64,000 nt of DNA from Panulirus ornatus (lineage: Eukaryota > Arthropoda > Malacostraca > Decapoda > Palinuridae). Positions within the stretch are counted from its first letter, which is position 1, and each line of letters starts with the position of its first letter. Under the pieces are notes generated by a model that saw only the letters and a list, made by a program, of their open reading frames with translations, was not told the origin of the DNA and searched no databases. Positions 11,766 through 23,960 of the stretch are shown here, one piece after another. Location: contig NC_092281.1 in the NCBI RefSeq assembly GCF_036320965.1, positions 13,144,719 to 13,208,718 on the forward strand. The letters run 5' to 3'. Both the position numbers and the translations under genes were made by a program.

Positions 11766-11984
11766 GCTTAGCTTAGCTTAGGGTAGGTTAGCTTAGGGTA
11801 GGTTAGGTTAGCTTAGGCTAGGTTAGGTTTGGTTAGGTTAGCTTAGGTTTGGTTAGGGTAGGTTAGGTTAGGTTACTTAGGTTAGGTTAGGTTAGGGTAG
11901 GTTAGGTTTGGTTAGGTTAGCTTAGGTTAGGTTAGGGTAGTTAGGTTAGGTTAGGGTAGATTAGGTTAGGTTAGGTTAGGTTTT
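11766..11984. repeat. Interstitial arthropod telomere-type repeat (TTAGG)n
   Basis: About 215 bp of TTAGG pentamers with interspersed variants (GCTTAGG, GGGTAGG, GGTTTGG). (TTAGG)n is the telomere repeat of most insects and many crustaceans. The degenerate state and unique flanks show it is internal, not a chromosome end. Confidence 0.85.
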
Positions 11985-12089
11985 CGCGCCGACCACACAC
12001 CACTTTGTGCTCGCTGGGAAGAAATCCTCTTGTTAGTTTGTGTGGTCATCGTAGGCTACAGGAACATCTGTATGGAAGACGTGTGTTCC

Positions 12090-12545
12090 ATACTAGACCA
12101 TAATGTAACTACTTGAATACAGCTAGTACAGGTACCTACATGTGACCCATACTAGACCATATTGTAACTACTAGAATACAGCCAGCTAGGGTACAGGTAC
12201 ATGCATGTGACCCATACTAGACCATAATGTAACTACCAGAATACAGCCAGCTAGGGTACAGGTACCTACGACATGTGACCCATACTAGACCATAATGTAA
12301 CTGCCAGAATACAGCCAGCTAGGGTACAGGTACATACATGTGGGCCATCTTAGACCATAATGTAACTGCCAGAATACAGCCAGCTAGGGTACAGGTACAT
12401 ACATGTGGTCCATACTAGACCATAATGTAACTGCCAGAATACAGCCAGCTAGGGTACAGGTACATACATGTGGTCCATACTAGACCATAATGTAACTGCC
12501 AGAATACAGCCAGCTAGGGTACAGGTATATACGACATGTGGCTTG
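12090..12545. repeat. ~65-bp minisatellite (7 copies)
   Basis: Units contain CATACTAGACCATAATGTAA, CTGCCAGAATACAGCCAGCT and AGGGTACAGGTACATACATG. Homogenisation is strongest in the last three units. Confidence 0.9.
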
Positions 12546-13460
12546 GCCGCCAGAACCTATGGTCATCACATTCTTAGTGCCGACCCTGTGTCTCTCTCAG
12601 CTGCACGTGAACACACATAAGGACGCCACATTAACCACTCACCAAGTCTGGGGGTTTCCGGTCACTGCAAAAGCCAACTGTTTTTGGAGGTCAGCGTTGT
12701 GATATCGCTGGTCGTTTTGCTGTTACCGTGTAGACAGTAGTGACCTTGAAGGCATTGCAGGCGCTACAACGAAAATCCGCCATGATGACCCCCCCTAACC
12801 CCTCCTGACCCCCCCCCCCCCCCCAGCAACGCAAACGTCAGATGTGCTGGGCATGACCAGTAGAGAGGCACACATCTTCAAACTACCATCTTAACTCCTT
12901 TTTGTTTTCGTATTATTGTCTGTATTATCAGCCTGCCCCAGCGTGGGTTGCACTCTGTAAACTGCATTCCAAATATTTGTTGATCTTTGACCTTTTGGAT
13001 TGCTAGTAGTGTGTCAACGACTGTACCCTACGTTGTGTCCAGCTTCAGACACAGACGTATACTCTTGTGTATGTGTCGTAATTTGTAACTGTGTCTATCT
13101 CCAATAACCCTTGTATTGCCGTCACATTGTCTCGTATGGGTTGGGATGGATGCCTTCCATATTGATGTGTCTTCGGCCTGATGTGATCACGCAGTACACG
13201 ATGCTACACCTCCCTGGCCTTTCAAACATTTCCAAAGATATGTCCCTCTTCGCGGGGCGACGACTGTGTTTGGATGGCACGTACTGGTGTAGGAGGGGTC
13301 TCCGGGGGCAATCAGGGCTTGGTGAGCTAGGAGGCGGCAATCCACCACACGCTCATGACGCGTATTTCCGTAGAACTTGGGTGCGTAGGACAAATGTTTA
13401 TCAGGTTCTTGGTCGATGGAACAGCTTGCTGCAGGGGCTGGCCTTCCAAGAGTGATGACA
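12546..13460. other. Unclassified spacer with a C-run
   Basis: A C homopolymer tract lies near 12806-12823. A 114-codon plus-strand frame (13111-13455) has no domain I recognise and runs into the array to the right, so I do not call it a gene. Confidence 0.4.
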
Positions 13461-13992
13461 AGAACTGGCCTAGGGTCAGAGAGGAGGGCAACATGAGTTT
13501 GGAACTGGAGGACAGATGTTAAGTTAGACCAAAAGGGATGATGGCCCAAGTTGCTGTTCGTGGAACTGGAGAACAGATGTCAAATTAGACCAAAAGGGAT
13601 GATGGCCCAAGTTGCTGTTCGTGGAACTGGAAGACAGATGTCAGGCTAGACCCAAAGGGATGATGGCCCAAGTTGCTGTTCGTGGAACTGGAGGACAGAT
13701 GTCAGGCTAGATCCAAAGGGATGATGGCCCAAGTTGCTGTTCGTGGAACTGGAGGACAGATGTCAGGCTAGACCCAAAGGGATGATGGCCCAAGTTGTTG
13801 TTCGTGGAACTGGAGGACAGATGTCAAGTTAGACCAAAAGGGATGATGGCCCAAGTTGCTGTTCGTGGAACTGGAGGATAGATGTCAAGCTAGACCAAAA
13901 GGGATGATGGCCCAAGTTGCTGTTCGTGGAACTGGAGGACAGATGTCAAGCTAGACCCAAAGGGATGATGGCCCAAGTTGCTGTTCGTGGCC
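13461..13992. repeat. ~61-bp minisatellite (about 9 copies)
   Basis: Units contain GGAACTGGAGGACAGATGTC, a variable AGGCTAGACC/AAGTTAGACC segment and AAAGGGATGATGGCCCAAGT. Two alternating subfamilies are visible. Confidence 0.9.
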
Positions 13993-14707
13993 GAGAGTGA
14001 TTTGAAAAGTCTAGTCGCTTGGTTTTTGTACTGAGGTTGAAAGAAACGGAAGTTTCGGGGTCAGCCTATATAGACCTGACAGATGGATGTGGTGTTCTAA
14101 AAGGGGGGAAACGGAGATTGTACGAACTACCTAGACCCACCGGTTGTTGTTGCCACCTTGCCCTCACGTGAGGTCACGCACGGGGGAGGTGTCGGGAGGC
14201 AACCAAGGAGACTTGGTTCTTGAGGTTAGATACGTATGAGTGTGAGGTCATCATTACGAGGCGTATCAGGGACGTATCCATTGCCTCATGGTGAAGCACA
14301 AGGGAGCCGTTTCTGGTCATAAATTAGACTTTGTGACGCGAAGGCGTTGGTGACGAGGCACGAACATGAGGGGCGGCGTGAGTTGGGACTGGCTGGTCGA
14401 GGAAGGAGAACTTTGCAAGGTCCTCCCTCCAGACGAGGAGGAGGTGGTGGTTACGACAGAGGCCTTCGGCGTTGAACACTGGCGGGAGTGACACTGGCAT
14501 CGAGTTGGCGAGAAGTTTTTAAGCCCGAGAACATGGAATAGTGTCGGGCTGGGGGAGGGACTCCACCTTGTGGCATCTCAAGGGGCCCAAGAGGGAACGA
14601 GAGAGAGCCGCTCAAGGCGCCTCTTGAGTAGGACCTTCTGAGTGGTGTGCCCCTTCTGATCCATCGTCACCATGGGACGCCCAGTTCGGAAAGTATTTCA
14701 AGGGTGA
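13993..14707. other. Unclassified spacer
   Basis: Mixed, moderately GC-rich sequence. No gene, RNA or repeat recognised. Confidence 0.4.
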
Positions 14708-15478
14708 ATGTCCCTGTTCGCAGTGGTTCTGGTGCCCCTGTTCGCAGTGGTTCTGGTGCCCCTGTTCCAAGTGGTTCTGGTGCCCCTGTTCGCAGTGGTT
14801 CTGGTGCCCCTGTTCCAAGTGGTTCTGGTGCCCCTGTTCGCAGTGGTTCTGGTGCTCCTGTTCGCAGTGGTTCTGGTACCCCTGTTCCAGGTGGTTCTGG
14901 TGTCCCTGTTCGCAGTGGTTCTGGTGCCCCTGTTCGCAGTGGTTCTGGTGCCCCTGTTCCAGGTGGTTCTGGTGCCCCTGTTCGCAGTGGTTCTGGTGCT
15001 CCTGTTCGCAGTGGTTCTGGTACCCCTGTTCCAGGTGGTTCTGGTGCCCCTGTTCGCAGTGGTTCTGGTGCCCCTGTTCCAAGTGGTTCTGGTGCCCCTG
15101 TTCGCAGTGGTTCTGGTGCCCCTGTTCCAAGTGGTTCTGGTGCCCCTGTTCGCAGTGGTTCTGGTGCTCCTGTTCGCAGTGGTTCTGGTGCCCCTGTTCC
15201 AAGTGGTTCTGGTGCCCCTGTTCGCAGTGGTTCTGGTGCCCCTGTTCCAAGTGGTTCTGGTGCCCCTGTTCGCAGTGGTTCTGGTGCCCCTGTTCGCAGT
15301 GGTTCTGGTGCCCCTGTTCAAAGTGGTTCTGGTGCACCTGTTCGCAGTGGTTCTGGTGTCCATGTTCGCAGTGGTTCTGGTGCCCCTGTTCGCAGTGGTT
15401 CTGGTGCCCCTGTTCAAAGTGGTTGTGGTGCACCTGTTCGCACTGGTCCTGATGTCCCTGTTCGCAGTGGTTGAAGGT
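14708..15478. repeat. 24-bp minisatellite (about 32 copies)
   Basis: Monomers CAGTGGTTCTGGTGCCCCTG + TTCG alternate with a TTCCAAG-type variant, giving 48-72-bp higher-order patterns. Because 24 is divisible by three, frames stay open on both strands and yield 8-residue peptide repeats (for example APVRSGSG). No start context, signal peptide or flanking exon supports coding. Confidence 0.92.
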
Positions 15479-15852
15479 CGAATTCCCAGTTCGTAGTGTC
15501 AAAGACAGATTTTGGAGGGGTGTGAAGGTTGAACATGCATTGTCCTGTAGGTGAACAAAATGCTTAACACTGTTCATATATCTCCCCTTCCCTGGCTGGT
15601 GCTGAAGAGATGTTGGGGGGGTGGGAGGTAAATGGAACTGATGTTACATGTGGCTATCGAGGATAATGGCCATGCTCAGGTACTTTACATAAGCAAGACG
15701 TGAGAGAAATGGGTCGTTCCTGAGCCGAGTTAGGTGTACATGGGTTGGGGTATGATGGTGGTGGTGGGAGGTGGTGGCGCTCGTAGACCTGGTGGGTGGG
15801 ACTGATAGAGACGGCCGATAACAATATGGTGAAGAAAGACGAGAAAGTTGAG

Positions 15853-15853
<1 letters not shown>
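15479..15853. other. Unclassified spacer
   Basis: No feature recognised. Confidence 0.4.
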
Positions 15854-15895
<42 letters not shown>

Positions 15896-15939
15896 TGTGT
15901 ATGTGGGTATGTGTATGTGTGTGTGTGTGTGTGTGAGTA

Positions 15940-16014
<75 letters not shown>

Positions 16015-16029
16015 GGTATGTGTATGTGG

Positions 16030-16070
<41 letters not shown>

Positions 16071-16072
16071 AC
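15854..16072. repeat. Interrupted (GT)n microsatellite
   Basis: About 215 bp of GT dinucleotides with recurring GGTATGTGTATGTGGG interruptions that are themselves duplicated, showing block duplication inside the microsatellite. Confidence 0.95.
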
Positions 16073-16084
16073 AACGTTTGTATG

Positions 16085-16395
16085 TTAGAGAATGGTGGTG
16101 ATGGTGGTGGAGGAGTGATGTGTGAAGGGTGATGATGGTGGTAGTGAAGAGTGGTGATGCTGATTGTGGTGGTGGAGGTAGGTGGTGATTGTGGTGGTGA
16201 AGGGTGATGCTGATTGTGGTGGTGAAGGGTAATGATGATGATTGTGGTGGTGAAGGCTAATGATGATGATTGTGGTGGTGAAGGGTAATGATGATGATTG
16301 TGGTGGTGAAGGCTAATGATGATGATTGTGGTGGTGAAGGGTAATGATGATGATTGTGGTGGTGAAGGGTGATGTTGATGGGGCTGGTGAGGGTG
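16085..16395. repeat. 27-bp G/T-rich minisatellite
   Basis: Units contain GATGATGATTGTGGTGGTGA followed by AGGGTAAT or AGGCTAAT, alternating in the central copies. Confidence 0.88.
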
Positions 16396-16399
16396 GTGA

Positions 16400-17600
16400 A
16401 GAAAATGGGTGGCGGGTCCGGAGCAGGTGGGTGTTGGGGCCCTTGGCTGGTGCAGGTGGGTGGCAGGTCCGAGGCAAGTGCAGGTGGGTGACATGTCCTG
16501 GGCTGGTGCAGGTGAGTGTAGACTTTGGGCAGGTGGTTGGTAGAACTGGGACAGGTGTAGGTGGGTGGTAGACCGGGGCAGGTGATTTGTAGACCTGGGA
16601 CAGGTGCAGGTGGGTGTTAGACCCGGGACAGGTGCAGGTGGGTGGTAGACGTGGGGCAGGTGGATGGTAGACGTGGGGCTGGTGCAAGTGCGTGGTAGAC
16701 CTGGGGCAGGTGCAGGTGGGTGGTAGACGTGGGGCAGTTGGAAGTGCGTAGTAGACCTGGGGCAGGTATAAGTGGGTGGCAGACCAGAGGCAGGTGCAGG
16801 TAGGTGGTAGACGTGGAGCAGTTGTAGGTGGGTGGTAGACCTGGGGCAGTTGCTGATTGGCGGTTGACCTTGGGTAGTTGCAGGCGGGTGGTTGACCCGG
16901 GGCAGGTGTAAATGGGTGCTAGAGTAGGCGCAGGTGGGTGGTAGACCCGGGACAGGTTCAGGTGAGTGGAGGACCCGGGGCAGATGTAGGTGGGTGGTAG
17001 ATCCTGGGGCGGGTGTAAGTGGATGGTAAACCTTGGACAGGTGTAGGTCGGTGTTAAACCCGGGGCAGGTGCAGGTGGGTGGTAAGCCCGGGGGAGGGGA
17101 GGAGTGGGTTGTGTGGCAGGCCGGAAGCAGGTGTAGGTGGGTGGTACACCTACGTCAGGAGCAGGTTGGTCGTATTCACGGGTTGTGGACCTGAGGCAAG
17201 TGTAGGTGGAGGTGGGTGGTAAACCTGGGGCAGGTGCGTGTGTGGATGGCAGGCCGGGAACAGGTGTATGTGGGTGGCAGGCCTGGGACAGGTGTAGGTG
17301 GGTGGGAGGCTGGAGACAGGTGTAGGTGGGTGGCAGGCTGGGGACAGGTGTAGGTGGCTGGCAGGCCAGGGGGGGGGCAAATGCAGGTGAGCAGTAGTCG
17401 TGAGGCAGGTGTACATTGTCCTGGTGCAGGTGCGGGTGGGTGGTAGAGGCGTGTGTGTGTGTGTGTGTGGGAGACAGGTGTAGATGGGTCGTAGACCCAG
17501 GGCAGGTACACACATGGGTGTCAAACCCTCGCAGGTGCAGGTGGGTGGTAGATCTGGGGCAGGTGTAGGTAGGTGGCAGGCCCGGGGGCAGGTTGTGGTG
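16400..17600. repeat. Degenerate ~28-bp G-rich minisatellite
   Basis: About 40 units of GGTGCAGGTGGGTGGTAGAC + CTGGGGCA, heavily diverged. Minus-strand Pro/Thr/His-rich frames follow the array and are not genes. Confidence 0.85.
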
Positions 17601-18360
17601 GAGGAAGAGGTGGAGGAGGGCGGTGGGTGGTGCAGACGTTTCGGGCCAGGCAGACAAGTGTGGTGGGCTGGGGCACCTGTGGTGGTGGTGAGGTGAGGAG
17701 AGAGAGAGAGAGAGAGAGAGGCGCTCCAGGCTATAGCTATAGCCGTTGTATAAATAGTGTGTAGTAGTAGTGCGTAGGTGTGGAGTTGGCAAGCCTGAGC
17801 AACGGTGGTCGGCGCGAGGCTAGCGGCCCGCCGCTCGTTGGGGGGGGGGGGGGGGGGGGGGAGGTGGTCTGGGACATGTTGGGAGACCGGTCTTTCTGGG
17901 GGGGTTAGGGGGTGTGGGTGGGGGGAGGGAGGGAGGGGTTGTTGGGTAACCTACTAGGTCTAAGGGGAGGTGGAGGTGGAGGGAGGTGGAGGTGGAGGTG
18001 GAGGGATCCCTCTAGCTACCTTGGTGGGGTAGTGGGGTCGTCTGGGGGGTTCCTAGGTATCCCCCCCAGCCGACCTCTAGGAGGGTGGGGTTATAGGGGC
18101 CTTGAGCCGCTGGAGGGGGGGGTTCAGGGGGAAGGGGGGGGAGCGAGCTCATGCTAGGGGAGGTTACCCCCAGAGATTAGGGGGAGGGGAGGGGTCTGAA
18201 GGGGGTTGGGGTGTGAGAGAGGTTCCTTGGGGGGGGGGCGGGGGTCTGGAGGGCAGGACGGAGGGAGGGAAGGGGAGGGGTCGGGAGGGAGTGGTATACC
18301 CCTAGAGAAGGGTGAGGCTGGGGGGGTGGGGGTGGGGGGGGGTAGGCTTACATAACAGCT
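17601..18360. repeat. G-rich tract with a 22-G homopolymer
   Basis: Contains (GA)n at 17698-17719, an unbroken run of 22 G at 17840-17861, then some 480 bp rich in GGG/GGGG blocks. Multiple G-quadruplex patterns are evident by eye. No gene seen. Confidence 0.85.
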
Positions 18361-18434
18361 GACGTGACACCAGCAACACCTTCACCACCACCACGGGTAA
18401 ACAACACTCACATGCCTCTCCATATGGCCAGTGA

Positions 18435-19992
18435 GTTGGTAATAATGGGTTATACTTACGGTATATGGATGGTTATACTTACGGTATGTGGATGGTTATA
18501 CGTACGTTGTGTGGAGGGTTGTACTTACGGTATGTGGATGGTTATACGTACGTCGTGTGGAGGGTTGTACTTACGGTATATGGATGGTTATACGTACGTC
18601 GTGTGGAGGGTTGTACTTACGGTATATGGATGGTTATACGTACGTTGTGTGGATGGTTATACGTACGTCGTGTGGATGGTTGTACTTACGGTATGTGGAT
18701 GGTTATACGTACGGTATGTGGAGGGTTGTACTTACGGTATATGGATGGTTATACGTACGTCGTGTGGAGGGTTGTACTTACGGTATATGGATGGTTATAC
18801 GCACGTCGTGTGGAGGGTTGTACTTACGGTATATGGATGGTTATACGTACATCGTGTGGAGGGTTGTACTTACGGTATATGGATGGTTATACGTACGTCG
18901 TGTGGGTGGTTGTACTTAAGGTATATACATGATTATATTTACGGTATGTGGATGGTTATACGTACGTCGTGTGTATTGTTGTACTTACGGTATATGGATG
19001 GTTATACGTACGTCGTGTGGATGGTTGTACTTACGGTATATGGATGGTTATACGCACGTCGTGTGGAGGGTTGTACTTACTGTATATGGATGGTTATACG
19101 TACGTCGTGTGGGTGGTTGTACTTAAGGTATATACATGATTATATTTACGGTATGTGGATGGTTATGCGTACGTCGTGTGTATTGTTGTACTTACGGTAT
19201 ATGGATGGTTATACGTACGGTATATGGATGGTTATGCCTATGTCGTGTGGATGGTTGTACTTACGGTATATGGATGATTATACGTACGTCGTGTGGAGGG
19301 TTGTACTTACGGTATATGGATGGTTATACGTACGGTATATGGATGGTTATGCCTATGTCGTGTGGATGGTTGTACTTACGGTATATGGATGGTTATACGT
19401 ACGTCGTGTGGAGGGTTGTACTTACGGTATATGGATGGTTATGCGTACGGTATATGGATGGTTATGCCTATGTCGTGTGGATGGTTGTACTTACGGTATA
19501 TGGATGGTTGTACTTACGGTGTGTGGGTGGTTATACTTACGGTATATGGATGGTTATGCTTACGTCGTGTGTATGGTTGTACTTACGGTATGTGGATGAT
19601 TATACTTACGTCGTGTGTATGGTTACACTTACGTCGTATGTTGATGGTTATACTTACGTCGTGTGTATGGTTATACTTAAGTCGTATGTTGATCGTTAAA
19701 CTTACGTCGTGTGTATGGTTATACTTACGTCGTATGTATGGTTATACTTACGTCGTATGTATGGTTATACTTACGTCGTATGTTGATGGTCATACTTACG
19801 TCGTATATATGGTTATACTGGTTATACTTACGTCATGTGTATGGTTATACTTACGTCGTGTGTATGGTTATACTTACGTCGTATGTTGATGGTTATACTT
19901 ATGTCGTGTGTATGGTTATACTTGCGGAATGTGGATGGTAATACTTACGGTATATATGTGGATGGTTATACTTACGTCATGTGTATGGTTAT
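18435..19992. repeat. 23-bp minisatellite organised as 46-bp dimers
   Basis: The basic 23-bp unit is ATGGTTATACTTACGGTATA + TGG. In the left two-thirds it alternates with a GTACGTCGTGTGGAGG variant, making 46-bp dimers. A longer block containing ATATACATGATTATATTTAC recurs about 208 bp apart (18922 and 19130), showing block duplication. The long plus-strand frame here (Tyr/Gly/Trp-rich) is an artefact. Confidence 0.9.
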
Positions 19993-20069
19993 GCGTCGTG
20001 TGTGTGTGTGGTGTGTTGCTTTACACCATGGCTGGGATGGGTTGTGGTTGTGGATGTTTTGGGACGTGC

Positions 20070-21515
20070 ACCATAATGGCCACCACCACCCACCCACCCA
20101 CCATGATGGCCTGCCTCCCTAACCATGGTGGCCACCACCCCACACCTACCCACCATGATGGCCTGCCTCCCTAACCATGGTGGCCACCACCCCACACCCA
20201 CCCACCATGATGGCCTGCCTCCCTGACCATAGTGGCCACCACCCCAACCCACCCACCATGATGACCTGCCTCCCTGACCATAGTGGCCACCACCCCACAC
20301 CCACCCACCATGATGACCTGCCTCCCTGACCATGGTGGCCACCACCCCACACCCACCCACCATGATGACCTGCCTCCCTGACCATAGTGGCCACCACCCC
20401 ACACCCACCCACCATGATGACCTGCCTCCCTGACCATGGTGGCCACCACCCCACACCCACCCACCATGATGACCTGCCTCCCTGACCATGGTGGCCACCA
20501 CCCCACACCCACCCACCATGATGACCTGCCTCCCTGACCATAGTGGCCACCACCCCACACCCACCCACCATGATGACCTGCCTCCCTGACCATAATGGCC
20601 ACCACCCCACACCCACCCACCATGATGACCTGCCTCCCTGACCATAGTGGCCACCACCCCACACCCACCCACCATGATGGCCTGCCTCCCTGACCATAGT
20701 GGCCACCATCCCACACCCACCCACCATGATGACCTGCCTCCCTGACCATAGTGGCCACCACCCCACACCCACCCACCATGATGACCTGCCTCCCTGACCA
20801 TGGTGGCCACCACCCCACACCCACCCACCATGATGACCTGCCTCCCCTGACCATAGTGGCCACCACCCCACACCCACCCACCATGATGACCTGCCTCCCC
20901 TGACCATAGTGGCCACCACCCCACACCCACCCACCATGATGGCCTGCCTCCCTGACCATAGTGGCCACCACCCCACACCCCCCCACATGATGGCCTGCCT
21001 CCCTGACCATAGTGGCCACCACCCCACACCCACCCACCATGATGGCCTGCCTCCCTGACTATGGTGGCCACCACCCCACACCCACCCACCATGATGGCCT
21101 GCCTCCCTGACCATGGTGGCCACCACCCCACACCCACCCACCATGATGGCCTGCCTCTCTGACCATGGTGGCCACCACCCCACACCCACCCACCATGATG
21201 ACCTGCCTCCCCTGACCATAGTGGCCACCACCCCACACCCACCCACCATGATGACCTGCCTCCCTGACCATGGTGGCCACCACCCCACACCCACCCACCA
21301 TGATGACCTGCCTCCCTGACCATAGTGGCCACCACCCCACACCAACCCACCATGAAGACCTGCCTCCCTGACCATAGTGGCCACCACCCCACACCCACCC
21401 ACCATGATGACCTGCCTCCCTGACCATGGTGGCCACCACCCCACACCCACCCACCATGATGACCTGCCTCCCCTGACCATGGTGGCCACCACCCCACACC
21501 CACCCACCATGATGA
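20070..21515. repeat. 52-bp satellite-like array (about 28 copies)
   Basis: Units contain CCACCATGATGACCTGCCTC, CCTGACCATAGTGGCCACCA and CCCCACACCCAC. Variants are GATGGCC versus GATGACC, ATAGTGG versus ATGGTGG, and CTCCC versus CTCCCC. Units with ATGGTGG carry a perfect 12-bp palindrome TGGTGGCCACCA. Minus-strand frames of more than 500 codons (Gly/Trp/Val-rich) are periodicity artefacts. Confidence 0.93.
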
Positions 21516-21808
21516 CCTGGCCAGGGTGGGGCAGCAGGTGAGCGTGGGAGTCGGGAGGACCTGTGTGTGGGGTGCCTCCTGGCACATGATATTGTGGGGG
21601 GAGAGGAGGAGTCAAGAGAACGTGTATGGGGTGCCTCCTGGCATATGGCTCAGGGCAAACCCGTGATGGTATTGGCGCCCTCCTCCCTGTGTGTGTGTGT
21701 GTGTGTGTGTGTGGTAGCACATGGTGGCGACGCTGGGGTTGATATATATAGGTTAGTAGGCGGGGACTACCACGTCTCACTCCCCCTCCCAGTTAGAGGC
21801 ACTTCGAC
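21516..21808. other. Spacer with a short (GT)n
   Basis: (GT)n at about 21690-21713; GGTGCCTCCTGGCA is duplicated. No gene recognised. Confidence 0.4.
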
Positions 21809-22480
21809 TTGTAACGCTATGTACCGTGTGCGTCATGTACCGTAACCTTGCACTGTAACGGTGTGTACCGTGTGCGTCATGTACCGTAACCTTGTACTGT
21901 AACGCTATGTACCGTGTGCGTCATGTACCGTAACCTTGTACTGTAACGCTGTATACCGTGTGCGTCATGTACCGTAACCTTGTACTGGAATATTATGTAC
22001 CGTTTGCGTCATGTATCGTAGCCTTGTACTGTAACGCTATGTACCGTAGCCTTGTACTGTAACGCTATGTACCGTGTGCGTCATGTACCGTAACCTTGTA
22101 CTGTAACATTATGTACCGTGCGTCATGTACTGTAAAACTATGTACCGTGCGTCATGTACCGTAACCTTGTACTGTAACACTTATGTACCGTGCGTCATGT
22201 ACCGTAATCTTCTACTGTAACACTATGTACCGTGTGTCATGTACCGTAACCTTGTACTGTGACACTATGTACCGTGCGTCATGTACCGTAGCCTTGTACT
22301 GTAACGCTATGTACCTTGCGTCATGTACTGTAACACTATGTACCGTGCGTCATGTACCGTAACCTTGTACTGTAACACTTATGTACCGTGCGTCATGTAC
22401 CGTAATCTTCTACTGTAACACTATGTACCGTGTGTCATGTATCGTAATCTTGTACTGTAACACTCTGCACCACATGTCAT
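21809..22480. repeat. ~44-bp minisatellite
   Basis: Units contain GTACCGTGTGCGTCATGTAC, CGTAACCTTGTACTGTAACG and CTAT, with deletions giving 30-44-bp variants. Each intact unit has a TGCGTCAT octamer. Confidence 0.88.
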
Positions 22481-23134
22481 GCATCACAACCTCGTAGACA
22501 TTACAGTCAGCGATGTGAGCAGGCACGGTTGTGAGAGTACAAGCCTGTAACCGCTCCAGCCTGTAACCGGTCCAGCCTGTAACCGCATGTCCCACGTGTA
22601 TCTTTGACCTTCTGTATTACTATATCATTGTCAGCGAGAGCCCACACTACAGTGTGTGTGTGTGTGTTCTTGCTACAACCACACGCTCGTGCTTACTGTA
22701 TGGGGGGAGTTGTATCTTGGTAGGTTGTGGGTTGTAGGCACAGTTTTTCCTCCCCTTTTACACCCGTAATCAGCGTTTACATCATTCTATGCGTATCTTG
22801 GGAGAGACTTTACGCGCGCGCGCGTTTTTTTTTTTTTTTTTGCGTTTTAACGCAAAGGGTGTTTCGCCCCCACACTGAGAGGCGTGGTTACAGTCCTGTA
22901 ATTTGTTTTATCGTGTATTTCATGTATCCTAGACGGACACACCCCCACACCCCCACACCACCTGTCTCCCTGACGGAGTTGTGGGGGAGGGGAAGAGGGG
23001 GGGTGCCTGGGGGGCCCCCACACCACCTGTCACCCACTTATATTCATGTGTTGTACCCACAATACTCTCCACCTGCCTCCTCCACCTACACCGAGCCACG
23101 TACACATCGTACACACTAAAATGCTTGGTTTAAG
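22481..23134. other. Unclassified spacer
   Basis: A CCTGTAACCG motif is repeated three times at 22543-22585, (CG)n-T-run at 22812-22841, and C/G-rich patches at 22940-23030. No gene recognised. Confidence 0.4.
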
Positions 23135-23207
<73 letters not shown>

Positions 23208-23360
23208 ATATTGTTGGAAAGGATCACAATTTTGCGCGTGATTAAGATGTATATCAACTGACTGTTATATTTCTCTCTTGGGTCTCCCCTGATGATGTGA
23301 TTATTACACAAAAGTGCACTTGGGAACTTTTCGTGTTTCATTTTCCCCGTGGACTCATAG

Positions 23361-23442
<82 letters not shown>
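23135..23442 (-). mobile_element. (AT)n-bounded dispersed block, copy 3 (longest)
   Basis: (AT)n, then about 150 bp (23212-23363) that on the minus strand match 3671-3751 and 4900-4972, then (AT)n. It contains about 70 bp (including TCAACTGACTGTTATATTTC) missing from the copy at 3.7 kb, which shares both of its ends (GTGATCCTTTCCA and CCTATGAGTCC). Confidence 0.7.
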
Positions 23443-23445
<3 letters not shown>

Positions 23446-23489
23446 TTTTTTATTTAATCTCAAGAATTAAAAATAAAAACCCGCTCCAC

Positions 23490-23960
23490 TTGGCTGTGCT
23501 ACGCTCCTACCACCACCACCACCTGCTACCAGCACCACAATCCCCCACCTCCTTCCACCACCTCCCTGATACAGCCACAACCTCCCTGATACAGCCACAA
23601 CCTCCTGATACAGCCACAACCCTCCTACCACCACCACCACCACTACCTTCTACCACCACAGTCTCCCTACCACTATCACCTGCTGACACCACCTCCTGTT
23701 ACCACCACAACCTGAACTCCACCACCTACTGCCACGACCTACCACAACCCTTGCTACTACCACAACAAACTCCCTCACTCCACCACCTGCAATCATTACA
23801 ACCCCCCCCCCATCTTACCACCACAATCTACTACCACCATGAGTTCCCTACCACCTCCACACTTGCTACCACCATCATCACAACCTCCCGACCACCACCA
23901 CTACCTGCTGCTGCTACCACAATCCAACTACCCTCCCCCCCCACCACCACCTTCACTCCC
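23490..23960. repeat. CCACCA-rich low-complexity tract
   Basis: Dominated by CCACCACCACAACCT-like and GATACAGCCACAACCTCC repeats. Open frames are composition effects. Confidence 0.75.

Noticed and set aside
11766..11984. Chromosome end
   Set aside because: The TTAGG tract is short, degenerate and flanked by non-telomeric DNA on both sides.
13111..13455. 114-codon plus-strand frame as a small gene
   Set aside because: No domain, no conserved splice borders and overlap with the diverged start of the 61-bp array.
14612..15577. Frames of 240-320 codons on both strands with 8-residue repeats
   Set aside because: The 24-bp period is a multiple of three, which keeps four or more frames open at once. 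A real repeat protein would favour one frame and show synonymous bias; neither is visible.
16617..17792. 391-codon Pro/Thr/His-rich minus-strand frame
   Set aside because: G-rich minisatellite read from the other strand. No conserved Cys pattern or signal peptide.
18364..19599. 411-codon Tyr/Gly/Trp-rich plus-strand frame
   Set aside because: Periodicity of the 23/46-bp array; all three plus frames are similarly open.
20146..21780. 544-codon and 532-codon minus-strand frames, Gly/Trp/Val-rich
   Set aside because: They are translations of the 52-bp array in different frames, equally open. No biological signature.
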